Below, piece after piece: positions 8,120-16,365 of a stretch of 64,000 bases of DNA. A program made the position numbers and the translations under genes. The stretch lies in contig JANOMT010000024.1 of the NCBI GenBank assembly GCA_031420415.1, positions 104,733 to 168,732 on the forward strand, read 5' to 3'. The notes beneath the pieces are model-generated. The model worked only from the letters and a program-made list of their open reading frames with translations. It did not search any database and had not been told where the DNA came from. The stretch is from JANYGA01 sp031420415. GTDB taxonomy: Bacteria > Vulcanimicrobiota > Vulcanimicrobiia > Vulcanimicrobiales > Vulcanimicrobiaceae. How positions within the stretch are numbered: position 1 is the stretch's first letter; every line of letters starts with the position of its first letter.

Positions 8120-10753
8120 TCATCCGCCCAGTGCGGGTAACTCCGGCAGCGACGGCAATCCCGAGGTGAACGCGAGCGTGCCAGCGCGCTCGTCGTAATC
8201 GACGTAGACGCGCGCGCCGTCGCGCACCTCACCCGCAAGGATGCGCCGACCGAGCGGCGTTTCGAGTTCGCGTTGGACCGCACGTTTGATCGGCCGTGCG
8301 CCGTAAACGGGATCGTACCCGACTTTGACGAGATGTCGCCGTGCCGCAACGGAAACCTCGAGGGTAATAGTACGATCGACGAGGCGTTCGCGCAGACGGC
8401 CGAGCTGGATCTCCACGATCTTTTCGAGTTGCGTTTCCGAGAGCGCCTGGAAGACGACGGTCTCGTCGATCCGATTGAGAAACTCGGGCCGGAAATGACG
8501 ACGCAATTCGTCGAGCACGGTCGCGCGCATGATCGCATAGCCGGCACCGGCCTCGCCCGCATAATCGAGGATGCGATTGGAGCCGATGTTCGAGGTCATG
8601 ATGAGGATCGTGTTTTTGAAATCCACGACGCGACCCTGACCGTCGGTGAGCCGACCGTCGTCGAGAATCTGCAGGAAAACGTTAAACACCTCGGGTGCGG
8701 CTTTTTCGATCTCATCGAAGAGCACGACCGAGAACGGCCGTCGCCGCACGGCTTCGGTGAGTTGACCGCCTTCGTCGTAACCGACGTACCCGGGCGGCGC
8801 GCCGATGAGCCGCGAGACGCTGTGCTTCTCGCCGTATTCCGACATATCGATCCGCACCATCGCGCGTTCGTCGTTGAAGAGATACGTCGCGAGCGCGCGC
8901 GCGAGTTCGGTCTTCCCGACACCGGTCGGCCCGAGAAAGATGAACGACCCGATCGGCCGATTCGGATCGGAAAGACCGCTGCGCGCGCGAATGATCGCTT
9001 CCGCAACCGCGGTAACGGCTTCGTCTTGGCCGATGATACGCTCGTGAAGTTCTTCCTCGAGACGCAAGAGTTTCTTCATATCGCCCTCGAGCAATTTCGC
9101 AACGGGCACACCCGTCCAGCGACTGACGATGCCCGCGATCTCCGCTTCGTCGACTTCTTCTTTGAGCAGGCGCGGCGTGCCATCGCCCGCGAGCGCCGCT
9201 TCGGCGGTTTTAAATCGCCGCTCGAGATCGGCGAGCTTCCCGTAGCGCAATTCGGCGACGCGATTGAGATCGTACTGCCGTTCGGCCTGATCGATCTCCG
9301 TCTTCGTGTGATCGATCTGCTCGCGCAACTCGCGCAGACTCTTCACGGCGGCTTGTTCGGCTTGCCAGCGCACCGAGATGCCGTCGGTTTGAGACCGCAG
9401 TTCGGCGATCTCTTTTTCGATGTTTGCGAGACGCTGTTTGGAAGCGGCGTCTTCTTCTTTGCGAAGCGCCTCGCGCTCGATTTCGAGTTGCATGATGCGA
9501 CGCGAAGCTTCGTCGAGTTCTTGCGGCATCGAATCGATTTCGGTCCGCAATTTCGCACCCGCTTCGTCGACGAGATCGATCGCCTTATCGGGTAAGAAAC
9601 GATCGGCAATGTAGCGATTCGAAAGGACGGCTGCCGAGACGAGCGCCGCATCTTTGATGCGCACGCCGTGATGGAGTTCGTAGCGCTCGCGTAAGCCGCG
9701 CAAGATCGAGATCGTATCTTCGACGCTCGGTTGATCGACGAAGATCGGCTGGAAACGCCGTTCGAGCGCCGCATCTTTTTCGATATACTTCCGGTACTCA
9801 GCGAGCGTCGTCGCGCCGATGAGATGCAATTCGCCGCGCGCGAGCATCGGCTTGAGCAAATTGCCCGCATCCATCGAACCCTCGGCCTTGCCCGCGCCGA
9901 CGACGTTGTGCAATTCGTCGATGAAGAGCAAGACGGCGCCCGCGGATTGTTGCACGTCCTTGAGGACGGCTTTGAGGCGTTCTTCGAATTCGCCGCGGAA
10001 TTTCGCACCCGCGATGAGCGCGCCCATGTCGAGTGAGATGATGCGCTTGTTTTTGAGCGATTCGGGCACGTCGCCACGCACGATGCGTTGCGCGAGCCCT
10101 TCGACGATCGCCGTCTTGCCGACACCCGGCTCGCCGATGAGAACGGGATTATTTTTCGTACGCCGCGAGAGCACTTGTACGACGCGCCGAATCTCTTCGT
10201 CGCGCCCGATCACGGGATCCAGCTTCCCCGCTTCCGCCGAGCGGGTGAGATCCTGACCGTAGCGTTCGAGCGATTGGTACGTGCCTTCGGGATTCTGCGA
10301 GGTGACGCGCTGATTGCCGCGGAGATCGCGCAGCGCGCCAAGGAGCTTGTCGCGGTCGAGACCGGCGTCGCGCAGGAGCCGCGCGACGGACCCGCCGTCC
10401 TCGAGCATTGCGAGCACGAGATGCTCGACGGAAACGTAGTCGTCGGTGAGCTTCGTCGCCTCGTCGCCCGCACGCACGAGCGTCCGTGTCGCGCGACCCG
10501 AAAGTTGTGGTGAGAATTCGCTCGAACCACCCAGACGCGGCAGGGCCGAAACCGCAGCATCGACACGACCCGAAAAGGTCGCCGCATCGATCCCCGCCTT
10601 TCCCAGGAGCGCCGGCACGACGCCGCCGTCTTGCGCCAAGAGCGCCGCGAGGACGTGTTCGGTCTCGACGTTCGAATTGCGCTCGCGCAGCGCGCGCGAA
10701 AAAGCGTCGTTGAGGGCCTCGCGCACCCGTTCGGTCATCTTCTCTGCGTTCAT
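8120..10753 (-). CDS. clpB: ATP-dependent disaggregase ClpB
   Basis: The 877-residue product has full ClpB architecture: an N-terminal Clp_N repeat domain (about residues 1-150), the first AAA+ module with GEPGVGKT at 207-214 and Walker B LLFIDELH, and the long coiled-coil middle domain rich in E, R and L. The second AAA+ module follows, with GPTGVGKTELARAL near residue 610 and a C-terminal ClpB domain. It rescues aggregated proteins together with DnaK. The start is placed at ATG 10753. Upstream-extended frames have no family similarity, and TATAGT lies 7 bases before the ATG. I saw no CIRCE element in the short gap to the divergent gene. Confidence 0.97.
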   Translation of the reverse strand: MNAEKMTERVREALNDAFSRALRERNSNVETEHVLAALLAQDGGVVPALLGKAGIDAATFSGRVDAAVSALPRLGGSSEFSPQLSGRATRTLVRAGDEATKLTDDYVSVEHLVLAMLEDGGSVARLLRDAGLDRDKLLGALRDLRGNQRVTSQNPEGTYQSLERYGQDLTRSAEAGKLDPVIGRDEEIRRVVQVLSRRTKNNPVLIGEPGVGKTAIVEGLAQRIVRGDVPESLKNKRIISLDMGALIAGAKFRGEFEERLKAVLKDVQQSAGAVLLFIDELHNVVGAGKAEGSMDAGNLLKPMLARGELHLIGATTLAEYRKYIEKDAALERRFQPIFVDQPSVEDTISILRGLRERYELHHGVRIKDAALVSAAVLSNRYIADRFLPDKAIDLVDEAGAKLRTEIDSMPQELDEASRRIMQLEIEREALRKEEDAASKQRLANIEKEIAELRSQTDGISVRWQAEQAAVKSLRELREQIDHTKTEIDQAERQYDLNRVAELRYGKLADLERRFKTAEAALAGDGTPRLLKEEVDEAEIAGIVSRWTGVPVAKLLEGDMKKLLRLEEELHERIIGQDEAVTAVAEAIIRARSGLSDPNRPIGSFIFLGPTGVGKTELARALATYLFNDERAMVRIDMSEYGEKHSVSRLIGAPPGYVGYDEGGQLTEAVRRRPFSVVLFDEIEKAAPEVFNVFLQILDDGRLTDGQGRVVDFKNTILIMTSNIGSNRILDYAGEAGAGYAIMRATVLDELRRHFRPEFLNRIDETVVFQALSETQLEKIVEIQLGRLRERLVDRTITLEVSVAARRHLVKVGYDPVYGARPIKRAVQRELETPLGRRILAGEVRDGARVYVDYDERAGTLAFTSGLPSLPELPALGG

Positions 10754-10760
10754 TGCACCG

Positions 10761-10766
10761 ACTATA
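10761..10766 (-). promoter_or_regulatory. -10 element for clpB, probably leaderless
   Basis: On the minus strand TATAGT ends 7 bases before the clpB ATG. There is no ribosome-binding sequence between them. No convincing -35 is seen. Confidence 0.45.
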
Positions 10767-10777
10767 CCCGGTAAAGG

Positions 10778-11905
10778 GTGCGGAGACGATGCAAGCAACC
10801 ACTGGAAATGCCGAGCGTCATGCCCGAGATGCTGGAGATCGCAGGCGGTTCCTGTCACGCGTACTTCATTTACGACGTAGCGGATAGCATCGATCTCGCG
10901 CGACTTGCGAGCGTCGCGGGCGAAGGTGTATCGCGCGCGCCGCTTCGGCTGCGCCGCGAAGCGTCGTCGGTTTCGATCGAGTTCGAGACGCAGCCGATCG
11001 TCGCGCGCTTGGCTCCGAGCGACGGGTTTTCGATTCGACTGAAGATTTTCGACTACGGTGTCGTGTCGGTGCGCGTCTCGACGGAATACGCGGGCGCGTG
11101 GCCGACGTTCCTCGAATTCGCGCGGCGGTTCCGCATGGATGAAACGATCCCGAGTATCGCCGCCGCCGCACTCGCGCGCGTGCTTCCGGAGATCGAGCAC
11201 GCACTCGACGAGCCGCACGCCGCGCTGCTCGAAGATTTTTTCGTCTTCGAAGTTAACGCCTTCGCTGGCGACGTGGGTGGTGAAGCGCTCCTCGCCGATC
11301 GAGCGCCCGATCTCGCCCGGCTGATGCTTTGCGAAGAGCGCGCGATTACGTCCTCGGAGACGCTCGAAGCGCTACGCGTCGCCTTCGCCTATTTCGATAC
11401 GGATCTCGCGATCGTCGGGTGGGATACGGCCTTCGTGTACGACGATCGCGAGAGCGCGACGGCAACGATCGATATTCTCGAATTTGCGAACACACAACTC
11501 GTCGAATTACGCACGTATGATAAACGTCTCGACGCCGAACTCGATACCATCTACGCGCTCGAACCCAAGCGCCCGACATCGCGCTTCGGACGGCGTCAAG
11601 CTCAAGACGCCGCCGACCGCTTACGTTATCTCATCGTCGATATCGCCGAGCTCACGGATCGGTCGTCGAACGCGCTCAAGATCACGGGTGATGCCTACTA
11701 CGCACGACTCTATCGCGGTGCCGCGGGGCGCCTCGGCCTCAAGGATTGGCAGAAGCAAATCGACTCGAAGCTGGACACGGTCGACGAGATGTATCGGTTC
11801 TTTACCGATCAAGCGCAAGTCGCACGGAGCGAGTTCCTCGAATTCGTGATCATCGCGCTCATCGCACTCGAATTGGCCGTCGGAATTTTCTCACTCCGAC
11901 ATTGA
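10778..11905 (+). CDS. RMD1/YagE family protein (DUF155)
   Basis: The product has 375 residues (about 365 if ATG 10808 is used). The N-terminal AYFIYDVADSIDL resembles the start of the RMD1/DUF155 domain. The C-terminus has the family's polar helical region followed by one hydrophobic segment (FVIIALIALELAVGIF) as the last feature, which is a tail-anchor layout. Yeast relatives are mitochondrial proteins tied to microtubule dynamics or mitoribosome anchoring, and bacterial roles are unknown. The start is uncertain: GTG 10778, ATG 10808 and ATG 10820 are all in frame and none has a clear ribosome site. It is divergent from clpB. Confidence 0.75.
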   Translation: MRRRCKQPLEMPSVMPEMLEIAGGSCHAYFIYDVADSIDLARLASVAGEGVSRAPLRLRREASSVSIEFETQPIVARLAPSDGFSIRLKIFDYGVVSVRVSTEYAGAWPTFLEFARRFRMDETIPSIAAAALARVLPEIEHALDEPHAALLEDFFVFEVNAFAGDVGGEALLADRAPDLARLMLCEERAITSSETLEALRVAFAYFDTDLAIVGWDTAFVYDDRESATATIDILEFANTQLVELRTYDKRLDAELDTIYALEPKRPTSRFGRRQAQDAADRLRYLIVDIAELTDRSSNALKITGDAYYARLYRGAAGRLGLKDWQKQIDSKLDTVDEMYRFFTDQAQVARSEFLEFVIIALIALELAVGIFSLRH

Positions 11906-11932
11906 TGTCGCTCGCGTCGACTTGGCCGACGG

Positions 11933-13801
11933 TTAGCGCTGTGGCGGCGTAATGCGCAGCAGGCGGATGTCGCCCGAGCGAATCGTTACGCCGGTCGCGT
12001 CGAACCATTCGAGCAGCGGCACCGCGTACTTGCGTGAGGTGCCGACGAGATCGCGGAAGGCAGCCATCGTGATCTGCTTGTCCCGACGCAGCGCCGCTTC
12101 GAGCTTATCGCGTACGCCCGCGATCTGAACGCCGCGGTAGACCGCGTCGTGGACTTTGACGAGCGCGCCACTCGTGAGCAGCGTTTCGAAGGCTTGCGAC
12201 AAACCGGCGATCTTCGTCGTGCGAATCGCCGTTTGCAATTCTTCGTAGGCGACGGGCGCGAGTTCGGCTCCACCGGCACCCGCAAACGCTCGGTCGAAAA
12301 ACGCGCGTTGATCGGCGTTGAGCTGTGGCACGAATTCCGGCGTCGCATAATATCCGCCGCGATAGGCGATGCGGCCGTCTTCGATTGCCACCGCGAGGAT
12401 GCGCATCAACACGGCTTCGCCAACCGCAAGGGCGCGCGAGAGTGCGAGCCCCGTTACGCCGACGAGCCACGGCGTTTCGCTTTCGCTCAGCCGTAGTTTT
12501 TCGCTCACACGCTCGACGAGCGACGCCACGAGTTCCGCATCGACGTACGCGAGCGGTTTCGCAAGTCGGATCGCACGGCCGTCTTCCGCGAGACGCGCGA
12601 GCAGCGTCTCCGCCACATCTTCGCGCACATTGGACGAAGCGCCGACGCGCGCAGCCGTGGCACCGGCGAACTCCTCAGCGCGTAATGCCGCAACGATCGC
12701 GGCGAGCTCGGGATCGTCGCCGACGTTTTCGGCCGTACCGGTCGCATCGATGCCCGCAATCGTGCCACCGCCGAGCAACGTTTTCGGCGAGACGCGCCTC
12801 ACCACGAATGCGGCTCCGGGAAAGACGATGGTCGCTTCGCGCAAGAATAATTTCGCCCGAATATCCGTCGCGTCGGTCGGGATCGGATCGAAGACGAGCG
12901 TGCCGATGATTTCAGCCGAGCCGAGATATGCGCGCACGGGCGTGCGTCGTTTCAAGAGTGCGAGTGCGGAGGGAAGCGCGCGGAAGCGCACGTCCACCGC
13001 CGATCGCGTGGCGAATTGCGGGCTCGCGAGCACGGCGCCACGCGCGATCTCTTGCGTCTCGACACCCGGTAAATTGATCGCGACGCGCGCCCCGCCCGCT
13101 ACATCGTCGCGCTTCTCGCCAAAAACTTGAACGCTGCGCACGCGCACTTCACGGCCCAGCGGCACGAGGGCGAGTTGATCGCCCGCTTTGATGCGACCCT
13201 GCATGAGCGTCCCCGTCACGATCGTTCCGTGCCCCGGTAGGGCGAAGACGCGATCGATCGGCAGATACGCGGGTGCGCCCGGCGCGCGTGGCGCGAGTTC
13301 TGCGAGTGCGTCGTGGATCGCAGCGCGCAGTTCGGGCATGCCGTCGCCCGTGATCGTCGAGACCGCAATCGTCTGCGCGTGCGCTGCGATCGTTCCGACG
13401 AGGGCCTCGTCGACGAGTTCGCGTGTGAAGGCGAGCTCTTCGGCATCGACCGTATCGGATTTCGTCAGCACGACGATCGTCTTCTTGACGCTCAAGTACT
13501 GAAGGATGGCGAGATGCTCGACCGTCTGCGGCTTCGGCCCCTCGTTTGCCGCGATAACGAGCAACAGGAGTTCCATACCCGCGGCACCCGCGAGCATGTT
13601 GTGTAAGAAACGCTCGTGCCCGGGCACGTCGACGATTCCCGCTTCGAGACCGTCCTCGAAACGCAGATGCGCGAAGCCGAGATCGAGGGTCATCCCGCGC
13701 AGTTGCTCTTCGATCCAGCGGTCGGGATTCGTGCCGGTAAGCGCGCGCACGAGCGAGGATTTACCGTGGTCGACGTGACCCGCCGTGCCGAGAATGTGCA
13801 T
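11933..13801 (-). CDS. selB: selenocysteine-specific elongation factor SelB
   Basis: The 622-residue protein begins with an EF-Tu-like GTPase domain (GTAGHVDHGKSSLV at residues 4-17, DVPGHERF, TKSD). It carries GMTLDLGFA, the switch signature that separates SelB from EF-Tu. Beta-barrel domains follow, then a C-terminal region of winged-helix repeats (from about residue 370) that in this family binds the SECIS hairpin. It delivers selenocysteyl-tRNA to UGA codons. It starts 7 bases after the selA stop, so the two genes form an operon. No tRNA-Sec gene or SECIS element was recognised in the window. Confidence 0.96.
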   Translation of the reverse strand: MHILGTAGHVDHGKSSLVRALTGTNPDRWIEEQLRGMTLDLGFAHLRFEDGLEAGIVDVPGHERFLHNMLAGAAGMELLLLVIAANEGPKPQTVEHLAILQYLSVKKTIVVLTKSDTVDAEELAFTRELVDEALVGTIAAHAQTIAVSTITGDGMPELRAAIHDALAELAPRAPGAPAYLPIDRVFALPGHGTIVTGTLMQGRIKAGDQLALVPLGREVRVRSVQVFGEKRDDVAGGARVAINLPGVETQEIARGAVLASPQFATRSAVDVRFRALPSALALLKRRTPVRAYLGSAEIIGTLVFDPIPTDATDIRAKLFLREATIVFPGAAFVVRRVSPKTLLGGGTIAGIDATGTAENVGDDPELAAIVAALRAEEFAGATAARVGASSNVREDVAETLLARLAEDGRAIRLAKPLAYVDAELVASLVERVSEKLRLSESETPWLVGVTGLALSRALAVGEAVLMRILAVAIEDGRIAYRGGYYATPEFVPQLNADQRAFFDRAFAGAGGAELAPVAYEELQTAIRTTKIAGLSQAFETLLTSGALVKVHDAVYRGVQIAGVRDKLEAALRRDKQITMAAFRDLVGTSRKYAVPLLEWFDATGVTIRSGDIRLLRITPPQR

Positions 13802-13808
13802 GCGGCGA

Positions 13809-15200
13809 TTAGCTCAGCGCGGCGACGATCGCGCGCGCGAGATCACCTTCGCGATCGGGCGGGATCGTTCGAAAATCGACGAGCGCCGCATCGCCTTCAA
13901 CGCGCCCGACGACGCGTGGGGCCTGCGCGCGAAGTCGCGCGGCGAAGGCGTTGGGGTTCGTCCGTCCGTCGCGCAACGCGAGTGCGTACGAAGGCACGGT
14001 CGCCGTCGGCGCGGAGCCGCCGCCTGCGTATGCGAGCGTCTCGACACCTGCCACGCGCTCGTCGTAGTCGTGGCCGAGCGTCTCGATGAACGCGTGCACG
14101 CGCGCGCGCAACTCCTCGCGCGTGGGGCGCAACATCGCGTAAAATGGAATGCTCTCATGGCCGCCCGGCCGGACGTAGAGTCGCAGCGTCGCGCCGAGTG
14201 CCGCGAGCGTCGCCTTGTCGACACGCAGCGCCCGCAGAAGCGGATTCGAGCGCATGCGCGCGATCACGCTTGCGGTACCGACGATGATTCCCGCTTGCGG
14301 CCCACCGAGCAGTTTGTCGCCCGAAAACGCGACGAGATCGATTCCGTCGGCAACAACTTCGCCGACGGTCCGTTCGTGCGGTAAACCGTACGGCACGAGA
14401 TCGACGAGCACGCCCGAGCCAAGATCCTCGACCGTCGGGACGCCCACCCGTTTGCCTAGTGCCGCAAGTTCGGCCGGTGCGACATCAGAGACGAAGCCTT
14501 CGATTGAATAGTTCGAGGTGTGGCTACGCATGAGCAGCGCGGTCTCGGCTGAGAGGGCGCGTTCGAAATCTCGCAGATAGACTTTGTTTGTCGTGCCGAC
14601 CTCAACGAGCGTCGCGCCGCTACGACGTAAGACATCGGGCAAGCGAAAGCCGCCGCCGATCTCGACGAGTTGATTGCGCGAGACGATGACTTCGCGTCCC
14701 GGCCGACCGGGCACGCTCGTTCGCGCGAACGTATCGAGGATGAGGAGGATCGCCGCCGCACAATTATTCACAACCAAAGCATCTTCGGCGCCCGTCGTCG
14801 CGCGCAAGAGCGCCGTCACGCGTGCGTAACGCGAACCACGCGTTCCCGATGCGAGATCGAATTCGAGGTTGGAGTAGCCACCCGCAATGCCGTGCATCGC
14901 GGCGAGCGCCTCGGGCGCCAGCGGCGCGCGACCGAGATTGGTATGCAACAAAATACCCGTGCCGTTGAGCACGTCGACGAGGCCATCGTTTTCTTCGCGC
15001 GCGAGTCGTGCGCGAACGCGCGCGAGCATCACGTCGTAAGCGGGGATCGCAACGGACTCGCGGACCGCACGCGAACGCACTTCGCGTAGAACGTCGTCGA
15101 CCGCCGTTTTCACGGCGGTCGTTCCGAAAAGGGCCGCGTATCCCGCGACGTCGGGCTCGCCGAGGAACCGATTCATCGCGGGTAGATCGCGTAAGCTCAC
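13809..15200 (-). CDS. selA: L-seryl-tRNA(Sec) selenium transferase SelA
   Basis: The 463-residue length and motifs fit SelA. There is an N-terminal helical tRNA-binding part, GTGILLHTNLGRAPL, the loop around EDALVVNNCAAA, and the pyridoxal-phosphate lysine in AFSGDKLLGGPQAGI. The enzyme converts seryl-tRNA(Sec) to selenocysteyl-tRNA using selenophosphate. The start is GTG 15200. An ATG eight codons later is the alternative. It is followed immediately by selB. The next gene upstream on the same strand is thioredoxin, ending 18 bases before, so all three may be transcribed together. Confidence 0.96.
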   Translation of the reverse strand: MSLRDLPAMNRFLGEPDVAGYAALFGTTAVKTAVDDVLREVRSRAVRESVAIPAYDVMLARVRARLAREENDGLVDVLNGTGILLHTNLGRAPLAPEALAAMHGIAGGYSNLEFDLASGTRGSRYARVTALLRATTGAEDALVVNNCAAAILLILDTFARTSVPGRPGREVIVSRNQLVEIGGGFRLPDVLRRSGATLVEVGTTNKVYLRDFERALSAETALLMRSHTSNYSIEGFVSDVAPAELAALGKRVGVPTVEDLGSGVLVDLVPYGLPHERTVGEVVADGIDLVAFSGDKLLGGPQAGIIVGTASVIARMRSNPLLRALRVDKATLAALGATLRLYVRPGGHESIPFYAMLRPTREELRARVHAFIETLGHDYDERVAGVETLAYAGGGSAPTATVPSYALALRDGRTNPNAFAARLRAQAPRVVGRVEGDAALVDFRTIPPDREGDLARAIVAALS

Positions 15201-15218
15201 TTGTCGAGGAGGCCCACT

Positions 15219-15551
15219 CTAAGCGATGGCGAGATGGCGCGAAAGCATCTCCGTAATCTTCGATTCCGGCACGAAACCGACGATGCGATCGACCGCTTCA
15301 CCGCCCTTGTACAGAATGAGACATGGAATGCCTTGGACGCCGTATTGACCAGCGATGCTCGGCGCTTCATCGGTATTGAGCTTGACGAATTTGGCGCGGC
15401 CTGCATGCGCGGCGGCGACCTTTTCGACGACGGGCGCGAGCATGCGGCAAGGGCCGCACCAGGGAGCCCAAAAATCGACGAGAACGGGCTTATCGCTCGC
15501 GAGAACGTCAGCTGCGAACGTCGCCTGCGAGACTTCGGGGAGTGCACTCAT
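15219..15551 (-). CDS. trxA: thioredoxin
   Basis: The 110-residue protein has the thioredoxin fold signature: the active site WCGPC at residues 31-35, the cis-proline region GIPCLILYKGG, and a C-terminal amphipathic helix. It lacks a signal peptide and is therefore cytoplasmic. A GGAGG lies about 13 bases upstream of the ATG, which is far, and a TATATA sequence lies between. The ATG (15551-15549) shares bases with the ATG of the gene on the other strand. It lies upstream of selA-selB, which may provide a reducing partner for selenium metabolism. That last link is inference. Confidence 0.95.
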   Translation of the reverse strand: MSALPEVSQATFAADVLASDKPVLVDFWAPWCGPCRMLAPVVEKVAAAHAGRAKFVKLNTDEAPSIAGQYGVQGIPCLILYKGGEAVDRIVGFVPESKITEMLSRHLAIA

Positions 15552-16365
15552 GGGTATATATCAACCTCCAGCCCGCTCAACCGCAGCGTGCCTGCGGCGG
15601 TTGCGGTACGGCTTTGCGGCAATCGCGTTCGTCGCGATCCCGCTCGCTCATATGGCGCCGACGCGCGCTGCCGGCTCCTCGCTCCGTATCCTGGTCTGGG
15701 CGGTCGTCGCCGAGCCCGCGCGCAACACGATGTCGCAAGCGCTCTGGACGAAAGACGTAAATGCCTACGTTGGCGGAAACGTTATTCCGTTCGCCGGCGA
15801 CGCTGCACCATTGCTCGCCGATTGCAAGGCTGCCGGCGCCGATTACGCGATTGCGGCGCCGTTCGATCTGCGGCCGAGCTTGCCCGGCCTCGCTAATGCG
15901 AACGGGCGCGTCGCCGCTCGCACGCATCTCGTCGTCACGAATTGCATCGCCGGCACGACCTCGTTCGATCAGACGGTGATGTTTGAAAGCGACGTGCCCT
16001 CGCTCGCGAGCGATGGCGATTTTGATAGCGTCCCGGAGGTCACGTGGGCACGCGGAGTGCCTGCAACGCTCGCAAAATTACCTCTGACGTTCGAACGCGT
16101 CGCACGCGTGATAAAAATCAATTCGCCGCTCGCACTCATCGACATCAAGCTCGGTAGCGTTCACGCGGGCGACGCGCTCCGCGATTTCGCTCATGCCGAT
16201 CGCAGCTTGCGCAAAGCGCCGATCATCATGACCGTCACGCAAGCCTTCGATAAATATCTCGAGGTGATGTTTTCATCGCTCGGCGAGACGCCGAACGTCG
16301 GCGATCTCGTCGAGCCCGTGTCGAGCGCAAACGCGCCCGGGACACCTACGACTCCGGCTCGCTAG
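15550..16365 (+). CDS. exported protein of unknown function
   Basis: From ATG 15550 (GGGGAG 7 bases upstream) the product has 271 residues. It has a basic N-terminus and a hydrophobic signal-peptide core (FAAIAFVAIPLA) ending near an AAG-type cleavage site. TTG 15601 is an alternative start that would give a more compact signal peptide. The mature part has four or more cysteine and proline positions but no motif I recognise. Its stop codon overlaps that of gyrA on the other strand in CTAG. Nearby thioredoxin does not by itself imply a function. Confidence 0.6.
   Translation: MGIYQPPARSTAACLRRLRYGFAAIAFVAIPLAHMAPTRAAGSSLRILVWAVVAEPARNTMSQALWTKDVNAYVGGNVIPFAGDAAPLLADCKAAGADYAIAAPFDLRPSLPGLANANGRVAARTHLVVTNCIAGTTSFDQTVMFESDVPSLASDGDFDSVPEVTWARGVPATLAKLPLTFERVARVIKINSPLALIDIKLGSVHAGDALRDFAHADRSLRKAPIIMTVTQAFDKYLEVMFSSLGETPNVGDLVEPVSSANAPGTPTTPAR

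Noticed and set aside
8273..9595. Plus-strand ORF of 440 codons inside clpB
   Set aside because: Antisense shadow of clpB, with low-complexity Arg/Asp/Phe-rich content and no start signal.
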